NCBI GenBank assembly: GCA_005778045.1
Contig: SXKQ01000153.1
Span: 1-64,000 of the forward strand
Length of the DNA: 64,000 nt
From: Planctomycetia bacterium
GTDB taxonomy: Bacteria > Planctomycetota > UBA1135 > GCA-002686595
Direction of reading: 5' to 3'
The notes beneath the pieces are model-generated. The model was not told the DNA's origin, searched no databases, and saw only the letters and a list, made by a program, of their open reading frames with translations. The position numbers and the translations under genes are program-made. Positions within the stretch are counted from its first letter, which is position 1. Each line of letters starts with the position of its first letter. Positions 34,043 to 43,448 of this stretch are shown in pieces.

Positions 34043-34096
34043 GCCCAAAAACGTAGCGAAACAGGCTCGGCAGCGCGCTACGTTTCTCGCCCCTCC

Positions 34097-35740
34097 ATGA
34101 AGCTCGCCGTTGCGCTCGTCATGACGATCTCGCTCGCCTCCTGTGCCCAGCTCCCGACCTACGACGTCGTCGTCTACGGAGGCACCTCCGGCGGCGTGAT
34201 CGCGGCTGTCGCCGTCGCACGTGCGGGGCGCAGCGTGGTGCTGGTCGAGCCGACACAGCATCTGGGCGGCATGACGAGCGCGGGTCTCGGAGCCACGGAC
34301 ATCGGCAACAAGCGCGCGATCGGCGGGATGGCGCGCGAGTTCTATCGCTCCGTTCGTCGGCACTACGACGATCCGGCCGCATGGACGCTCGAGACGCGCG
34401 CGAACTATCGCGGCATCGGTCTCAAGGAGGGCGAGGACGCGATGTGGGCCTTCGAGCCCCATGTCGCCGAGCAGCTCTTCGAGCAGCTCGTCGCCGACGC
34501 GCAGGTCGTGGTCGCACGCGGCGCGCGCATCGAGCTCGATCGAGGAGTGTGCAAGGAAGGCACGCGCATCGTCTCGCTCGAGAGCGAGGACGGGCGTGCG
34601 TTCCATGGGCGCATATTCATCGACGCGAGCTACGAAGGCGACTTGCTCGCGCTGGCCGGCGTCGAGTCTCACGTGGGGCGCGAGCCCAATGCACGCTATG
34701 GCGAGACGCTCAATGGCGTGCAGGTGCAGCACGCGACCAAGCACCAGTTCCAGGCGCATGTCGATCCGTACGTCGTGGCCGGGAATCCCGCGAGCGGGCT
34801 GCTGCCGGGAATCAGCGCGGAACGTCCGGGGCCCGACGGCAGCGGCGACTCCAAGGTGCAGGCGTACTGCTTCCGGCTGTGCGCGACGGATCATCCGGAC
34901 AATCGCCTGCCGTGGCCGAAGCCCGACGGCTACGACGAGCGCGACTACGAGCTCCTGTTGCGCAACCTTGAGGCCGACGACGGGAGCGCGCCGCAGCACT
35001 CGCAGCTGCGCGTCGCCGGAACGCTCGCGCCGTGGCATCCGCTCGGCATGCCGAATGCCAAGACCGACTCGAACAACAACGGCGCGGTCTCCACGGACTT
35101 CATCGGCGCCAACTGGGACTACGCCAACGCGAGCTGGGAGGAGCGCGATGCGATCGTCGGGGCGCATGAGCGCTATCAGAAGGGCCTGATGTGGACGCTC
35201 GCGAACTCACCGCGCGTGCCCGAGCCGATTCGCGCGCACGTCGCGAGCTTTGGGCTTCCAAGGGACGAGTTCCCCGAGACGGGTGGCTGGCCGCGCATGC
35301 TCTACATTCGCGAGGCGCGGCGCATGGTGGGGGAATACTTGATGACGGAGCACGAGTGCCGCGGCGTCCGCACGGCGCTGCGCTCGGTCGGCCTCGCCGC
35401 GTACACGATGGACTCGCACAACGTGCAGCGCTACGTCGACGCTGAGGGCGTCGTACGCAACGAAGGCGACGTGCAAGTCGGAGGGTTCCGGCCTTACGCG
35501 ATCGACTACGGGGCGCTGCTGCCGAAGCGGGAGCAGTGCACGAATCTGCTCGTGCCCGTGTGTCTCTCCGCGTCGCACATCGCCTACGGCTCGATCCGCA
35601 TGGAGCCGGTGTTCATGGTGCTCGGAGAGAGCTGCGCCATCGCGGCCGACCTCGCGCTCGAGCGCGGCGTCGGCGTGCATGACGTCGAGTATCGCGAGCT
35701 GCGCGCGCGACTCGAGGCGGCGCGACAAGTGCTCGAATAG
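34097..35740 (+). CDS. FAD-dependent oxidoreductase, lipoprotein-type signal
   Basis: 547 residues. The N terminus 'MKLAVALVMTISLASC' ends in a lipobox (LASC), so it is probably a lipoprotein. The FAD-binding site is 'YDVVVYGGTSGGVIAAVAVA', then 'VVLVEPTQHLGGMTSAGLGA'. It continues as the FAD_oxidored (PF12831-like) family: 'FIDASYEGDLLALAGV', 'WPRMLYIREARRMVGEY' and 'NLLVPVCLSASHIAYGSIRM', 'PVFMVLGESCAIAA'. Such proteins are common in Planctomycetota and Bacteroidetes near polysaccharide genes; the substrate is not known. It is a stand-alone gene between Sua5 (divergent) and a converging repeat protein. Confidence 0.88.
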   Translation: MKLAVALVMTISLASCAQLPTYDVVVYGGTSGGVIAAVAVARAGRSVVLVEPTQHLGGMTSAGLGATDIGNKRAIGGMAREFYRSVRRHYDDPAAWTLETRANYRGIGLKEGEDAMWAFEPHVAEQLFEQLVADAQVVVARGARIELDRGVCKEGTRIVSLESEDGRAFHGRIFIDASYEGDLLALAGVESHVGREPNARYGETLNGVQVQHATKHQFQAHVDPYVVAGNPASGLLPGISAERPGPDGSGDSKVQAYCFRLCATDHPDNRLPWPKPDGYDERDYELLLRNLEADDGSAPQHSQLRVAGTLAPWHPLGMPNAKTDSNNNGAVSTDFIGANWDYANASWEERDAIVGAHERYQKGLMWTLANSPRVPEPIRAHVASFGLPRDEFPETGGWPRMLYIREARRMVGEYLMTEHECRGVRTALRSVGLAAYTMDSHNVQRYVDAEGVVRNEGDVQVGGFRPYAIDYGALLPKREQCTNLLVPVCLSASHIAYGSIRMEPVFMVLGESCAIAADLALERGVGVHDVEYRELRARLEAARQVLE

Positions 35741-35819
35741 CGCAGGAACGCGCGCGACTCGCGCCCGACGGATTCCAACGTCTCGGTCAGCGTCCTCGCA
35801 TCGACGCAGCCCGGTGTGG

Positions 35820-37760
35820 TTACGGGCAGAGCGTGAACGAGACCGCGTTGGTCAAGTTCGAGTTCAGCGGCGCACCCGGGTCGCGGTACCACAGCTGGAC
35901 GTAGTAGCTGCGACCGGCCGAGAGGGGCTGGCCGAGGGCGCCGGGGTTGGCGGCCATGTACGCGAGCCAGTCGACCGCGTAGCTGCCGTTGCACTGGCCG
36001 AATATCCCGCCTGTCGGCAGGTTGCCGAGCCGGGCGAGCGGCGAGGCCACGCAAACCGTGCTCGTGCTACCGAACGACCAGACGATGTTCGTGAGGGCGA
36101 GACTGTGCATGGCGATGGCCTGGCGCTGCCCCGGCAGGCCGCTCGTGCGCAGCTCGAAGCCCGACGTGCGGCTCGCGCTTGGGAATCCGAGCGTCGAGAG
36201 TGCGGGAACGCAGCCCGCCTGGCTGGTCCCGGACATGCAGTATGTGAACCATGCGAGCTCGTCGACGAGTCCATCGCAGTCATCGTCGAGGCCGTTGCAG
36301 ACTTCGGTCGCCGCCGGATTCACGGCCGCTCGCATGTCGTCGCAGTCACCGCTCGAGAGCGCATAGTCGAAGCCCTGAGGGAAGGGAACGAGCAGCGACT
36401 CGCTCGCGAGACCCCAGCGATCGAGGTCGCGGTCGCGGAACCACGCGGTGCGCGTAGCGCGCAGGAAAACGTCGGGCGTGGCATCCGGCAGCTCGCCCGG
36501 AATCAGGTTCGAGGAGTTCGCGGCGAAGGCGGTCCAGAGGCCGTCGTCCGAGACGCCCGCCACTTCGTTCACGCCCGTCTGGTTGGGCTCTCCCGGGACG
36601 ACGAGCGGCACGCTCGTGCGAATCGTGCGGCGGCTCGAGATCTCGAACAGGAAGGCATCGAATCCGTTGCCCGAGTGGCCCGGAGTGAGCGGGGCAGGGG
36701 AGGCGTGCGCCACGAAGTGCCCGTTGTCGGAGAGGGAGATCGACACGGACGACGCCGTCGCAGGCAGGCCGTCGGCGCTCGCGGAGACGAGCATCACGCT
36801 CCCGGTCGCGCGATCCTGCAGGAATGCATTGTTCGAGAACTGAGCCACGAGCGCGAGGTTGCTCGCGCGCGAGAGGAAGGCGACGCGCGATCCGTCGCGC
36901 GAGATGCAAGGTGCGCTGCTCGAGTTGTTTGCGGGCACTCCGGTGTTGGAGCGGCTTACGAGTTCGATCGCGCCGCTCGCGAGGCTCGCGATGAGGATGC
37001 TCGCTCCGTTCGGAGCCGAGCCGGTCACGAGGTTCGTCGACAGGCTCTCGAACGCGACCCACTGACCGTCGCCGGAGATCGCCGGCCGCCGCGAGTTCGC
37101 GTTGCCGAGCGCGCTCTGCGGAAGCCGGCTCACGAGTCGCACCGTACCGGTCTGCAGGTTGCGCACGAACACGTCCTGCACGCCGTTGGTGTCGTTGGCG
37201 ACGAGATTGCTCGCACTGGAGGCAAAGGCGATGCGCGTCCCGTCACCGGAGATCGAAGGCTGCACGCTCGCGCCGTTGCCGATCGTGCCATTCGCGGCCG
37301 CGCTCACGATCGTCGTCAGGCGCGTCACTCGGTCCGTGATGAACACGTCCCACGTGCCGTTCCAGTCGCCGGCCGCGAGATTGGGGGCAAGACTCTGGAA
37401 CGCGACGAAGCGGCCGTCGTCGGAGAGCGCCGGGTGCTGGCTGTCGCCGACGGGCTCGATGCCGCTCGAAGTCAGGCTGACGCGCTCGAGCGTCCCGCTC
37501 ACGCGGTTGTACAGCAACACATCGCGATAACCGTTGCTGTCCCCCGGGACGAGGTTGTAGGCCGCGCTGGTGAAGGCGCAGAAGCGCCCGTCCGGGGTGA
37601 GCGCGTCGGGCGCGTCGCCGAGATCGGAAGGCGCGTCACCGTTCTCGCCGACCCAGTTGCGGCTCAACTTGGTGGTTTGCTGCGCCAAGGCCACGGCTGG
37701 CAACAACAGGGGCAGCATGGAGGAAAGCGCACGGAAGCGGGGGATCATCGGACTCCCCAT
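35820..37760 (-). CDS. Secreted PD40 beta-propeller protein with MopE-type motif and four-cysteine C-terminal domain
   Basis: 646 residues with a signal peptide ('LSSMLPLLLPAVALAQ'); an internal ATG at 37748 could be the true start. About seven WD40/TolB-like PD40 repeats fill residues 35-440, each of the form 'SDDGRFVAFQSLAPNLAAGD' followed by 'DVF..D'. A MopE-type metal-binding motif follows: 'GDCDDMRAAVNPAATEVCNG' and LDDDCDGLVDE. The protein ends with the domain also found at 21367-22833 and 23025-25019: 'YCMSGTSQAGC ... CVASP ... CNGSY ... LWYRDPGAP' and 'NLTNAVSF'. It is probably an exported surface protein; no enzymatic function is suggested. It follows the phosphatase gene by 42 bp. 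Confidence 0.85.
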   Translation of the reverse strand: MGSPMIPRFRALSSMLPLLLPAVALAQQTTKLSRNWVGENGDAPSDLGDAPDALTPDGRFCAFTSAAYNLVPGDSNGYRDVLLYNRVSGTLERVSLTSSGIEPVGDSQHPALSDDGRFVAFQSLAPNLAAGDWNGTWDVFITDRVTRLTTIVSAAANGTIGNGASVQPSISGDGTRIAFASSASNLVANDTNGVQDVFVRNLQTGTVRLVSRLPQSALGNANSRRPAISGDGQWVAFESLSTNLVTGSAPNGASILIASLASGAIELVSRSNTGVPANNSSSAPCISRDGSRVAFLSRASNLALVAQFSNNAFLQDRATGSVMLVSASADGLPATASSVSISLSDNGHFVAHASPAPLTPGHSGNGFDAFLFEISSRRTIRTSVPLVVPGEPNQTGVNEVAGVSDDGLWTAFAANSSNLIPGELPDATPDVFLRATRTAWFRDRDLDRWGLASESLLVPFPQGFDYALSSGDCDDMRAAVNPAATEVCNGLDDDCDGLVDELAWFTYCMSGTSQAGCVPALSTLGFPSASRTSGFELRTSGLPGQRQAIAMHSLALTNIVWSFGSTSTVCVASPLARLGNLPTGGIFGQCNGSYAVDWLAYMAANPGALGQPLSAGRSYYVQLWYRDPGAPLNSNLTNAVSFTLCP

Positions 37761-37802
37761 CTTGCCTGAAAACCGCCGACTTGTGAGATATCGGCGCGGG
37801 CT

Positions 37803-38543
37803 TCAGGCTCGCACGTAGGCGCGGCGCGCGCTCACGGTGCGGAATTCGTCCAGCTCGGGGCTGTAGGCGGTCAGCTTGCCGCCGTACACGCAGCCGGTGT
37901 CGAGGCCGATCGCGAGAGTCCGTCCACGCACGGAGTGGAGGCGCGGGACGGAGCTGGGCGTGTGTCCGAACAGCACGAGCTCGTTGCCGTCGTACTCCTC
38001 GTACCACCACGGATTCCCGCGGCCTTCGAGACGCCGCAGGGAGGTGAGCTCGCGCACGCTGGAGCTCTCGGGCGTGCTGCCCGGCGCGACCCCCGCGTGC
38101 ACGACGCACCAGTCGCGCCCATCGCGCGTCGGCCCCGCGCCAGCGATGTCCCCACTGCGCAGAAAGAATCCGCTGTGGCCCTGCAGGAACTCGAGCATCG
38201 TCGCGCGGTGCTCCGGATCCACGCGGCAGAAGGTGTGGCCGTCGCCGTCGAGGTCTTCCTCGTCGAGCGCGGGGAAGCGCGTGCGCAGCGGCGGACGATC
38301 CTCGCGCGCGACCGAGTGCGGCGCGACGCCAATGCGGCGCAGCACGGCGAGCTCGTGATTCCCGAGCACGAAGGGCACGCGCAGCTCGCGCAAGATTCGC
38401 ATCACGCCCACAGGATCGGGTCCGCGATGGAACAGATCCCCGCAGGAGACGAGGCGGTCGTCGGGCGCAAGCCGAAGGTGATCGACGAGCCGTGCGAGCT
38501 CGTCCGAGCAGCCGTGAATGTCTCCGACGACCCAAGTGGCCAT
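37803..38543 (-). CDS. PPP-type metallophosphoesterase (ApaH/PrpE-like)
   Basis: 246 residues from the ATG at 38543; an ATG at 38558 would add five residues. The PPP motifs are present: 'WVVGDIHGCSDEL' (GDxHG), 'LVSCGDLFHRGPDP' (GDxxxRG), 'FVLGNHELAVL' (GNHE), then 'CVVHAGVAPG' and 'VLFGHTPS'. Members are symmetrical Ap4A hydrolases or Ser/Thr protein phosphatases. It lies 141 bp from the divergent start of the exopolysaccharide locus, which encodes a tyrosine kinase, but there is no evidence that it acts on that protein, since Wzc is phosphorylated on tyrosine. Confidence 0.9.
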   Translation of the reverse strand: MATWVVGDIHGCSDELARLVDHLRLAPDDRLVSCGDLFHRGPDPVGVMRILRELRVPFVLGNHELAVLRRIGVAPHSVAREDRPPLRTRFPALDEEDLDGDGHTFCRVDPEHRATMLEFLQGHSGFFLRSGDIAGAGPTRDGRDWCVVHAGVAPGSTPESSSVRELTSLRRLEGRGNPWWYEEYDGNELVLFGHTPSSVPRLHSVRGRTLAIGLDTGCVYGGKLTAYSPELDEFRTVSARRAYVRA

Positions 38544-38684
38544 GATGCCAGAGAGCATCGGCGCATGCGGAGGCTGCCTTGAGCGCCGCCGCCGCGGCTC
38601 GTTCCTGTGGTTGGGAATGGTGCGGGACTGAAACGCATGTTTCGCAAGCCTCGAAGCCCCCAGCCCGAAAAGACGGCCAGTCCT

Positions 38685-39383
38685 ATGAAACTTGCCTTGC
38701 TGTGCCTTGCGGCGAGCCTTGCCGCGAGCTGTGTCTCCGCACCGCTCGACCTCGGTCCGAAGCCCCCGGTCTCGACCCTGTCCACCACGCCAGACTGGAG
38801 CGCTTTCCCGCTCGGTCCCAACGACGTCGTGCGCGTCGGCGTCTATGGGCAGCCCGATCTCGGCACGGCGGGAACACGCATCGACATGGAGGGCAACTTG
38901 TCGCTGCCGCTCGTGGGTGCCGTTCAGGTCGCCGGCCTCTCGACCACGCAGGCACGCGAGGCCGTGGCCGCAGCCTACACGCGCTTCGTCGTCGAGCCGC
39001 GCGTCGACCTGTCTCTCGTCACGCACGGAGCCCGGCGCGTGTACGTCTACGGGGAGGTCACGCGCCCTGGTGCGCTCGAGCTCGATCGCCCGATCAACAT
39101 CATGCAGGCGCTCGCGCTCGCGGGTGGCTTCACGTCGAAGGCCGATCGCGAGGAAGTCGTACTCCTGCGGGGCGTGGCGACCGAACTCGATTGGGAAGTG
39201 GTCAACGCCGAGGACCCGAGCCCGCGGGGATTCCTGGCGTTGCGCGCCGACGACGTCCTGTTCGTCCGACGCTCGAACGCCGGCAAGTTCTCCGACGAGG
39301 TGCTTCCGTACCTCGCGGGCTTCTCGGCAACCCTCTCGACGGTGGCCACGATCCTGCTCATCGACGACCGTCTGCAGAACTAG
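38685..39383 (+). CDS. Polysaccharide export lipoprotein, Wza/OPX family
   Basis: 232 residues from the ATG at 38685, chosen because it starts a lipoprotein signal ('MKLALLCLAASLAASC'). The polysaccharide export domain reads 'FPLGPNDVVRVGVYGQPDLG', 'IDMEGNLSLPLVGAVQVAG' and 'EPRVDLSLV', then an SLBB domain ('RVYVYGEVTRPGALEL'). At 232 residues it is shorter than E. coli Wza (about 380), with a single SLBB domain and a hydrophobic C terminus ('YLAGFSATLSTVATILLI') that could form the outer-membrane helix. It should be the outer-membrane channel of the polymer made by this locus. Its stop is 11 bp before the Wzc-like gene. Confidence 0.9.
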   Translation: MKLALLCLAASLAASCVSAPLDLGPKPPVSTLSTTPDWSAFPLGPNDVVRVGVYGQPDLGTAGTRIDMEGNLSLPLVGAVQVAGLSTTQAREAVAAAYTRFVVEPRVDLSLVTHGARRVYVYGEVTRPGALELDRPINIMQALALAGGFTSKADREEVVLLRGVATELDWEVVNAEDPSPRGFLALRADDVLFVRRSNAGKFSDEVLPYLAGFSATLSTVATILLIDDRLQN

Positions 39384-39394
39384 GTCCCAGCGCC

Positions 39395-42181
39395 ATGCGC
39401 AACGAGAAGAACCAAGACGTCCCGCCCAGCGGCCTCTCGCTCGAGAGCCTGTGGGGCATCTTTGCGCGCAATCCACGCCTATTCGCCCTCCTGTCCATCG
39501 CCGGGCTCGTGGCCGGTCTCGGGCTGGTCGCCGTGCGGGAGCCGAGCTATCGCGCACGTGCCACGCTCATCCTCGAGGACTCAAGCTCCTCCACGGGTCT
39601 CCTCTCCGACCTCGCCATGCTCGGCAAGGCCCCGCAGGCCTCGAGCCAAATCGAGATCCTGCGCGCGCGCTCGACGGCCGAGCAGATCGTCCAAGGGGCG
39701 GCAGGGCTCGCGGATGATCCGCTCCACCTCGGCCTCACCACGCTGGTCGAAGACCCGCTCCTCCGGCCGCTCGTCGGAGACCTACGCAACGCGGATCCGC
39801 ACGGCACGTTGCCTCCGCGGCTGCGTGCCCATGTGGAGTGCGAGGACCCGCTGCGCGCTCCGACCCACTTCCAGATCGAGTTCCTCGCCGTGGACCGTGT
39901 ACGCATCCTCGTTTCCGGCGGCGAGGTGGAATGCGCGCCTGTCGAGACCACGCTCGCGGACGGCACCGCCCGCGTCCCAGGCTGCCGCATCGAGCTGCGC
40001 GTCGAAGGCGATCTGACGGGTCGCTCCTACCTCGTGCGCCGCCTCCAGCGCGAGGAAGCCATTGCGCGAGTGATGGAACGCACACGCGTGCGAGAGACGG
40101 AGCGCAACTCCGGTGTCATTGAACTCACCATCGACGACAGCGACCCGCGCCGCGCCGCGGAGACGGCGAACGCGCTGTGCCGTACGTATCTCGAGCGCAG
40201 CGAGGCCCGCGGAGCTCGCAAGGCCACGAGCACGCTGGGGTTCATCCGCCAGTCGCTGGAACGCCAGCTCGAGCTGCTGCGAGACGCCGAAGGCGAAGTG
40301 GTGGACGTCCAGCGCGCCAACCCGCGCGCGATCAACGTCACCAAGAGTGGCGAGATCCTGATCGAGCAACTGTCGGGCCTCGAAGTGCAGCGCGTCCAGT
40401 CGGAGTTGGCACGGGAGGCAACGCGCGACGCGCTGACGCTCCTCGGGGCCGGCGATCTGGGTGGTCTTGCGCGCATGTCCGGCGAGCTGGCGGATCCCGT
40501 TACGATCGCCTACCTCGAGAGCATCGCGCGACTCGACGCGGAGCACGCGCTGCAGGATCGCAGCGACGCAGGGCCCTACAAGCTGCTGCTGCAACAGCAC
40601 GAGATTCAGTCCCAATCGAGTCTCGAAGCCACGGAGCTCGAGCTCGCCCGCTTGCGCCAGTCGCTGCGCTCCATCGAGGCCCGCGAGGTCGACGCGATCG
40701 CGAGGCTCGGTGGCGGCCCGCCTGCGGCCCGCGACCCGTTGCTCGAGAGCCACCTCTCCACGCTGGGCGAGCTGCAGGTGCGACAGGCCGAACTCGAGCG
40801 CGAGACGACGGGTGAGCACCCGCTGCGCATCGAGAATGGGCAGCGGCTCTCGGCGACGATCGGTCTCATCGAGCGCATCGTCCGGTCGCGAATCGAAGGT
40901 CTCGAAGGGCACCAGCGTGAACAGCTCTCGCTGCTGGGCTCGTACCGCGAGCGACGGTCCGGCTACCCGGCCGAGGAGCGCGCGCGGATCGAAACGGCCC
41001 GCATGGCCCTGCGACGGCGGACCCATGATCATCTGGAAGGTCGCCTGCGCGGCATCGAGGCTGGGATGCAGGACCTGCTCTCGGAGCTCGAGCGCGTCGA
41101 GGCCTCGCTGGGCACCTTGCCCGAGGACGAGCGCGTTGTCGCCGAGCCGATGCGCAAGCTGGCGGCCCACACGGAGATCGTGAAGCTGCTGCTCGCCCGC
41201 GAGCAGGAAGCCGAGATCACGCGCGCGTCGACGCAGCCCGCGGCCGAGTTCGTCGATCCTGCCGTCGCGCCGCTCGAACGCAGCGGACCTTCAGTTCCGC
41301 TTCACGCGGTGCTCGGTCTCGCGCTCGGTGTGCTCGCGGCCGCTGGTCTCGCCTGTGCTCGGGAGGCTTTCTCGCGCGGCATCTTCACCGAGTCCGAGCT
41401 CGAGGCGGCGACCGAACTGCCCGTTCTCGGCGCGATCCCCGACTTCCGCCGCGGTCGCTACCGCGTCCGCGACGCGATCCAGTACTTCGTGCCACTGCGC
41501 GACGATCCGGAGGGTCCGACCGCCGAGGCCTATCGCTCCCTGCGAGCCAACCTGAAGTTCGCGCTCTCCACGGACTCGGACCTGCGCACGCTCGCTGTGA
41601 CTTCGTGCACGCCGGGCGAGGGCAAGTCGAGTTCCAACGTCGCTCTGGCCATGGCATTCGCCCGCAGCGGCCGACGCGTCGTGCTCATCGACTGCGACAT
41701 GCGCCGCCCGTCGATCCACCGCTACCTCCGAATCGATCTCGAAAACGGCCTGTCGGACGTCCTGCAGGGACGCCGTGCGTGGAGCGACGTAGTGAATCGC
41801 GGGGTAGGCGAGCGTCTCGACGTGCTGACGGCTGGGGAGCAGCCTCACAGTCCTGGCGACCTGCTCGATGGGCAAGCATTCGCCGAATTGCTGGAAGAAC
41901 TGCGGCGAGAGTACGACCTCATCGTGTGCGACGTCCCGCCGGCCATCGCGGTCTCGGACCTCGAGAGCTGCGCTGCGCGTCTCGACGCGGTCGTGCTGCT
42001 CGTACGCTCGGATCGCGCCTCGGCGCGGCAGGTCGACCAAGCGACACGGCGCCTGCGCCAGTCCGGCGCGAATCTGATTGGAGCGATCCTCAACGGAGTA
42101 GGCACTTCCCTTCTCAACGGGAAGTACGGAGACAGCTATGGCTATGGATACGGCAAGAAGAGTGAGCGACGTGTCGGCTGA
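39395..42181 (+). CDS. Polysaccharide copolymerase / tyrosine autokinase, Wzc type
   Basis: 928 residues. N-terminal Wzz part with a membrane segment ('LFALLSIAGLVAGLGLVAV'), long periplasmic coiled-coil regions (about 220-620), a second membrane segment near 632-650, then the cytoplasmic BY-kinase: Walker A 'TSCTPGEGKSSSNVALAMAF' (about 737), Walker A' 'VVLIDCDMRRPSIHRY', and Walker B 'YDLIVCDVPPAIAVSD'. The C terminus 'GKYGDSYGYGYGKKSE' is a short tyrosine cluster, the autophosphorylation site of such kinases. It controls chain length and export together with the Wza-like channel encoded just upstream. Both kinase and polymerase parts are in one chain, as in Proteobacteria. Confidence 0.94.
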   Translation: MRNEKNQDVPPSGLSLESLWGIFARNPRLFALLSIAGLVAGLGLVAVREPSYRARATLILEDSSSSTGLLSDLAMLGKAPQASSQIEILRARSTAEQIVQGAAGLADDPLHLGLTTLVEDPLLRPLVGDLRNADPHGTLPPRLRAHVECEDPLRAPTHFQIEFLAVDRVRILVSGGEVECAPVETTLADGTARVPGCRIELRVEGDLTGRSYLVRRLQREEAIARVMERTRVRETERNSGVIELTIDDSDPRRAAETANALCRTYLERSEARGARKATSTLGFIRQSLERQLELLRDAEGEVVDVQRANPRAINVTKSGEILIEQLSGLEVQRVQSELAREATRDALTLLGAGDLGGLARMSGELADPVTIAYLESIARLDAEHALQDRSDAGPYKLLLQQHEIQSQSSLEATELELARLRQSLRSIEAREVDAIARLGGGPPAARDPLLESHLSTLGELQVRQAELERETTGEHPLRIENGQRLSATIGLIERIVRSRIEGLEGHQREQLSLLGSYRERRSGYPAEERARIETARMALRRRTHDHLEGRLRGIEAGMQDLLSELERVEASLGTLPEDERVVAEPMRKLAAHTEIVKLLLAREQEAEITRASTQPAAEFVDPAVAPLERSGPSVPLHAVLGLALGVLAAAGLACAREAFSRGIFTESELEAATELPVLGAIPDFRRGRYRVRDAIQYFVPLRDDPEGPTAEAYRSLRANLKFALSTDSDLRTLAVTSCTPGEGKSSSNVALAMAFARSGRRVVLIDCDMRRPSIHRYLRIDLENGLSDVLQGRRAWSDVVNRGVGERLDVLTAGEQPHSPGDLLDGQAFAELLEELRREYDLIVCDVPPAIAVSDLESCAARLDAVVLLVRSDRASARQVDQATRRLRQSGANLIGAILNGVGTSLLNGKYGDSYGYGYGKKSERRVG

Positions 42182-42236
42182 AAAAAATCTCAAGGAAGTG
42201 CGCAAGCGCGCCGGACTCGGTGAGCGTCGCCGCAGC

Positions 42237-43448
42237 ATGAAGGCGGGCGATGGCCTGCGGGTGTGCGTCGTGGGGCTCGGCTACATCGGCTTGCCAACGG
42301 CCTCGCTGCTCGGCACGAAGGGCTGCAAGGTCACAGGCGTCGACGTTCGTCAGGACGTCGTCGACACCATCAACCAAGGACGGATCCACATCGAGGAGCC
42401 GGACCTCGACCTGCTGGTCAAGAGCGCCGTGAACTCAGGCAAGCTGTCGGCCTCGACCACGCCCGTGGAGTCCGACGTGTTCGTGCTGGCAGTTCCGACG
42501 CCCATCCAGCCCGACAAGCAGCCCGACGTGAGCATGGTCGAAGCCGCTGCGCGCGCCATCGCACCGTGGATCCGCAAGGGCAACCTCGTGATCCTCGAGT
42601 CGACCAGCCCGGTCGGTACGACGGAAGATGTGGTCGCGCGCGTCCTGCGCGAGGCCGGACATGCCATCGGTGAGGACGTGTTCGTGGCCTACTGCCCCGA
42701 GCGCGTGCTCCCGGGCCGCATTCTCACCGAGCTGGTCGAGAACGATCGCGTCGTCGGTGGCGTGGACGATACCTCCACCGAAGTTGCGCTCGAGTTCTAC
42801 CAGAGCTTCGTGCGCGGCGAGGTCGTGGCGACGGACTCGCGCACGGCCGAGATGGTCAAGTTGTCGGAGAACAGCTACCGCGACGTCAACATCGCTTTCG
42901 CCAACGAGCTCTCGATGATCTGCTCGGGGGCTCGCATCAGCGTGTGGGAAGTCATCCGCATCGCGAATCGCCACCCACGCGTGAAGATCCTGCAGCCCGG
43001 GCCGGGCGTCGGCGGTCACTGCATCGCGGTGGATCCGTGGTTCATCGTGGCCGGAGATCCTGCGAACGCGAAGCTCATCCGCGCGGCGCGCGAGGTGAAC
43101 GATCGCAAGCCACACTGGGTCATCGAACACGTCGAGGAATGCGCGAAGAGGGTGGTCAAGCCCGTGATCGCATGCCTCGGCCTGTCATTCAAGGCGGATG
43201 TGGACGACTTGCGCGAGTCGCCGGCGGCCGAGATCGTGCGCGAGATCCAGGCCCGCAATCTCGGGGAGCTGCTCGTGGTCGAGCCGCACCTGCTGTTTCA
43301 CCCGGACTTCGAGCTCGTCCGCCTCGACGAGGCAGTCGCTCGCGCCAACATCGTGCTGGTGCTCGTGGACCACAAGCAGTTCAAGCGGCTGCGTCGTGAT
43401 GCTCTCAACGAGAAGATCCTGATCGACACGCGAGGGCTGTTCCTGTGA
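42237..43448 (+). CDS. wecC: UDP-N-acetyl-D-mannosamine dehydrogenase, WecC type
   Basis: 403 residues from the ATG at 42237, which starts right before '[20 protein letters not shown]'. An ATG at 42138, inside the Wzc-like gene, would add a basic tail. The UDP-sugar dehydrogenase motifs are '[10 protein letters not shown]', '[14 protein letters not shown]', '[11 protein letters not shown]', '[15 protein letters not shown]', the catalytic Cys in '[15 protein letters not shown]' (about 261) and '[17 protein letters not shown]'. It oxidises UDP-ManNAc to UDP-ManNAcA using NAD. The 2-epimerase gene follows with a GTGA overlap, forming the ManNAcA supply pair. Confidence 0.94.
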   Translation: MKAGDGLRVCVVGLGYIGLPTASLLGTKGCKVTGVDVRQDVVDTINQGRIHIEEPDLDLLVKSAVNSGKLSASTTPVESDVFVLAVPTPIQPDKQPDVSMVEAAARAIAPWIRKGNLVILESTSPVGTTEDVVARVLREAGHAIGEDVFVAYCPERVLPGRILTELVENDRVVGGVDDTSTEVALEFYQSFVRGEVVATDSRTAEMVKLSENSYRDVNIAFANELSMICSGARISVWEVIRIANRHPRVKILQPGPGVGGHCIAVDPWFIVAGDPANAKLIRAAREVNDRKPHWVIEHVEECAKRVVKPVIACLGLSFKADVDDLRESPAAEIVREIQARNLGELLVVEPHLLFHPDFELVRLDEAVARANIVLVLVDHKQFKRLRRDALNEKILIDTRGLFL

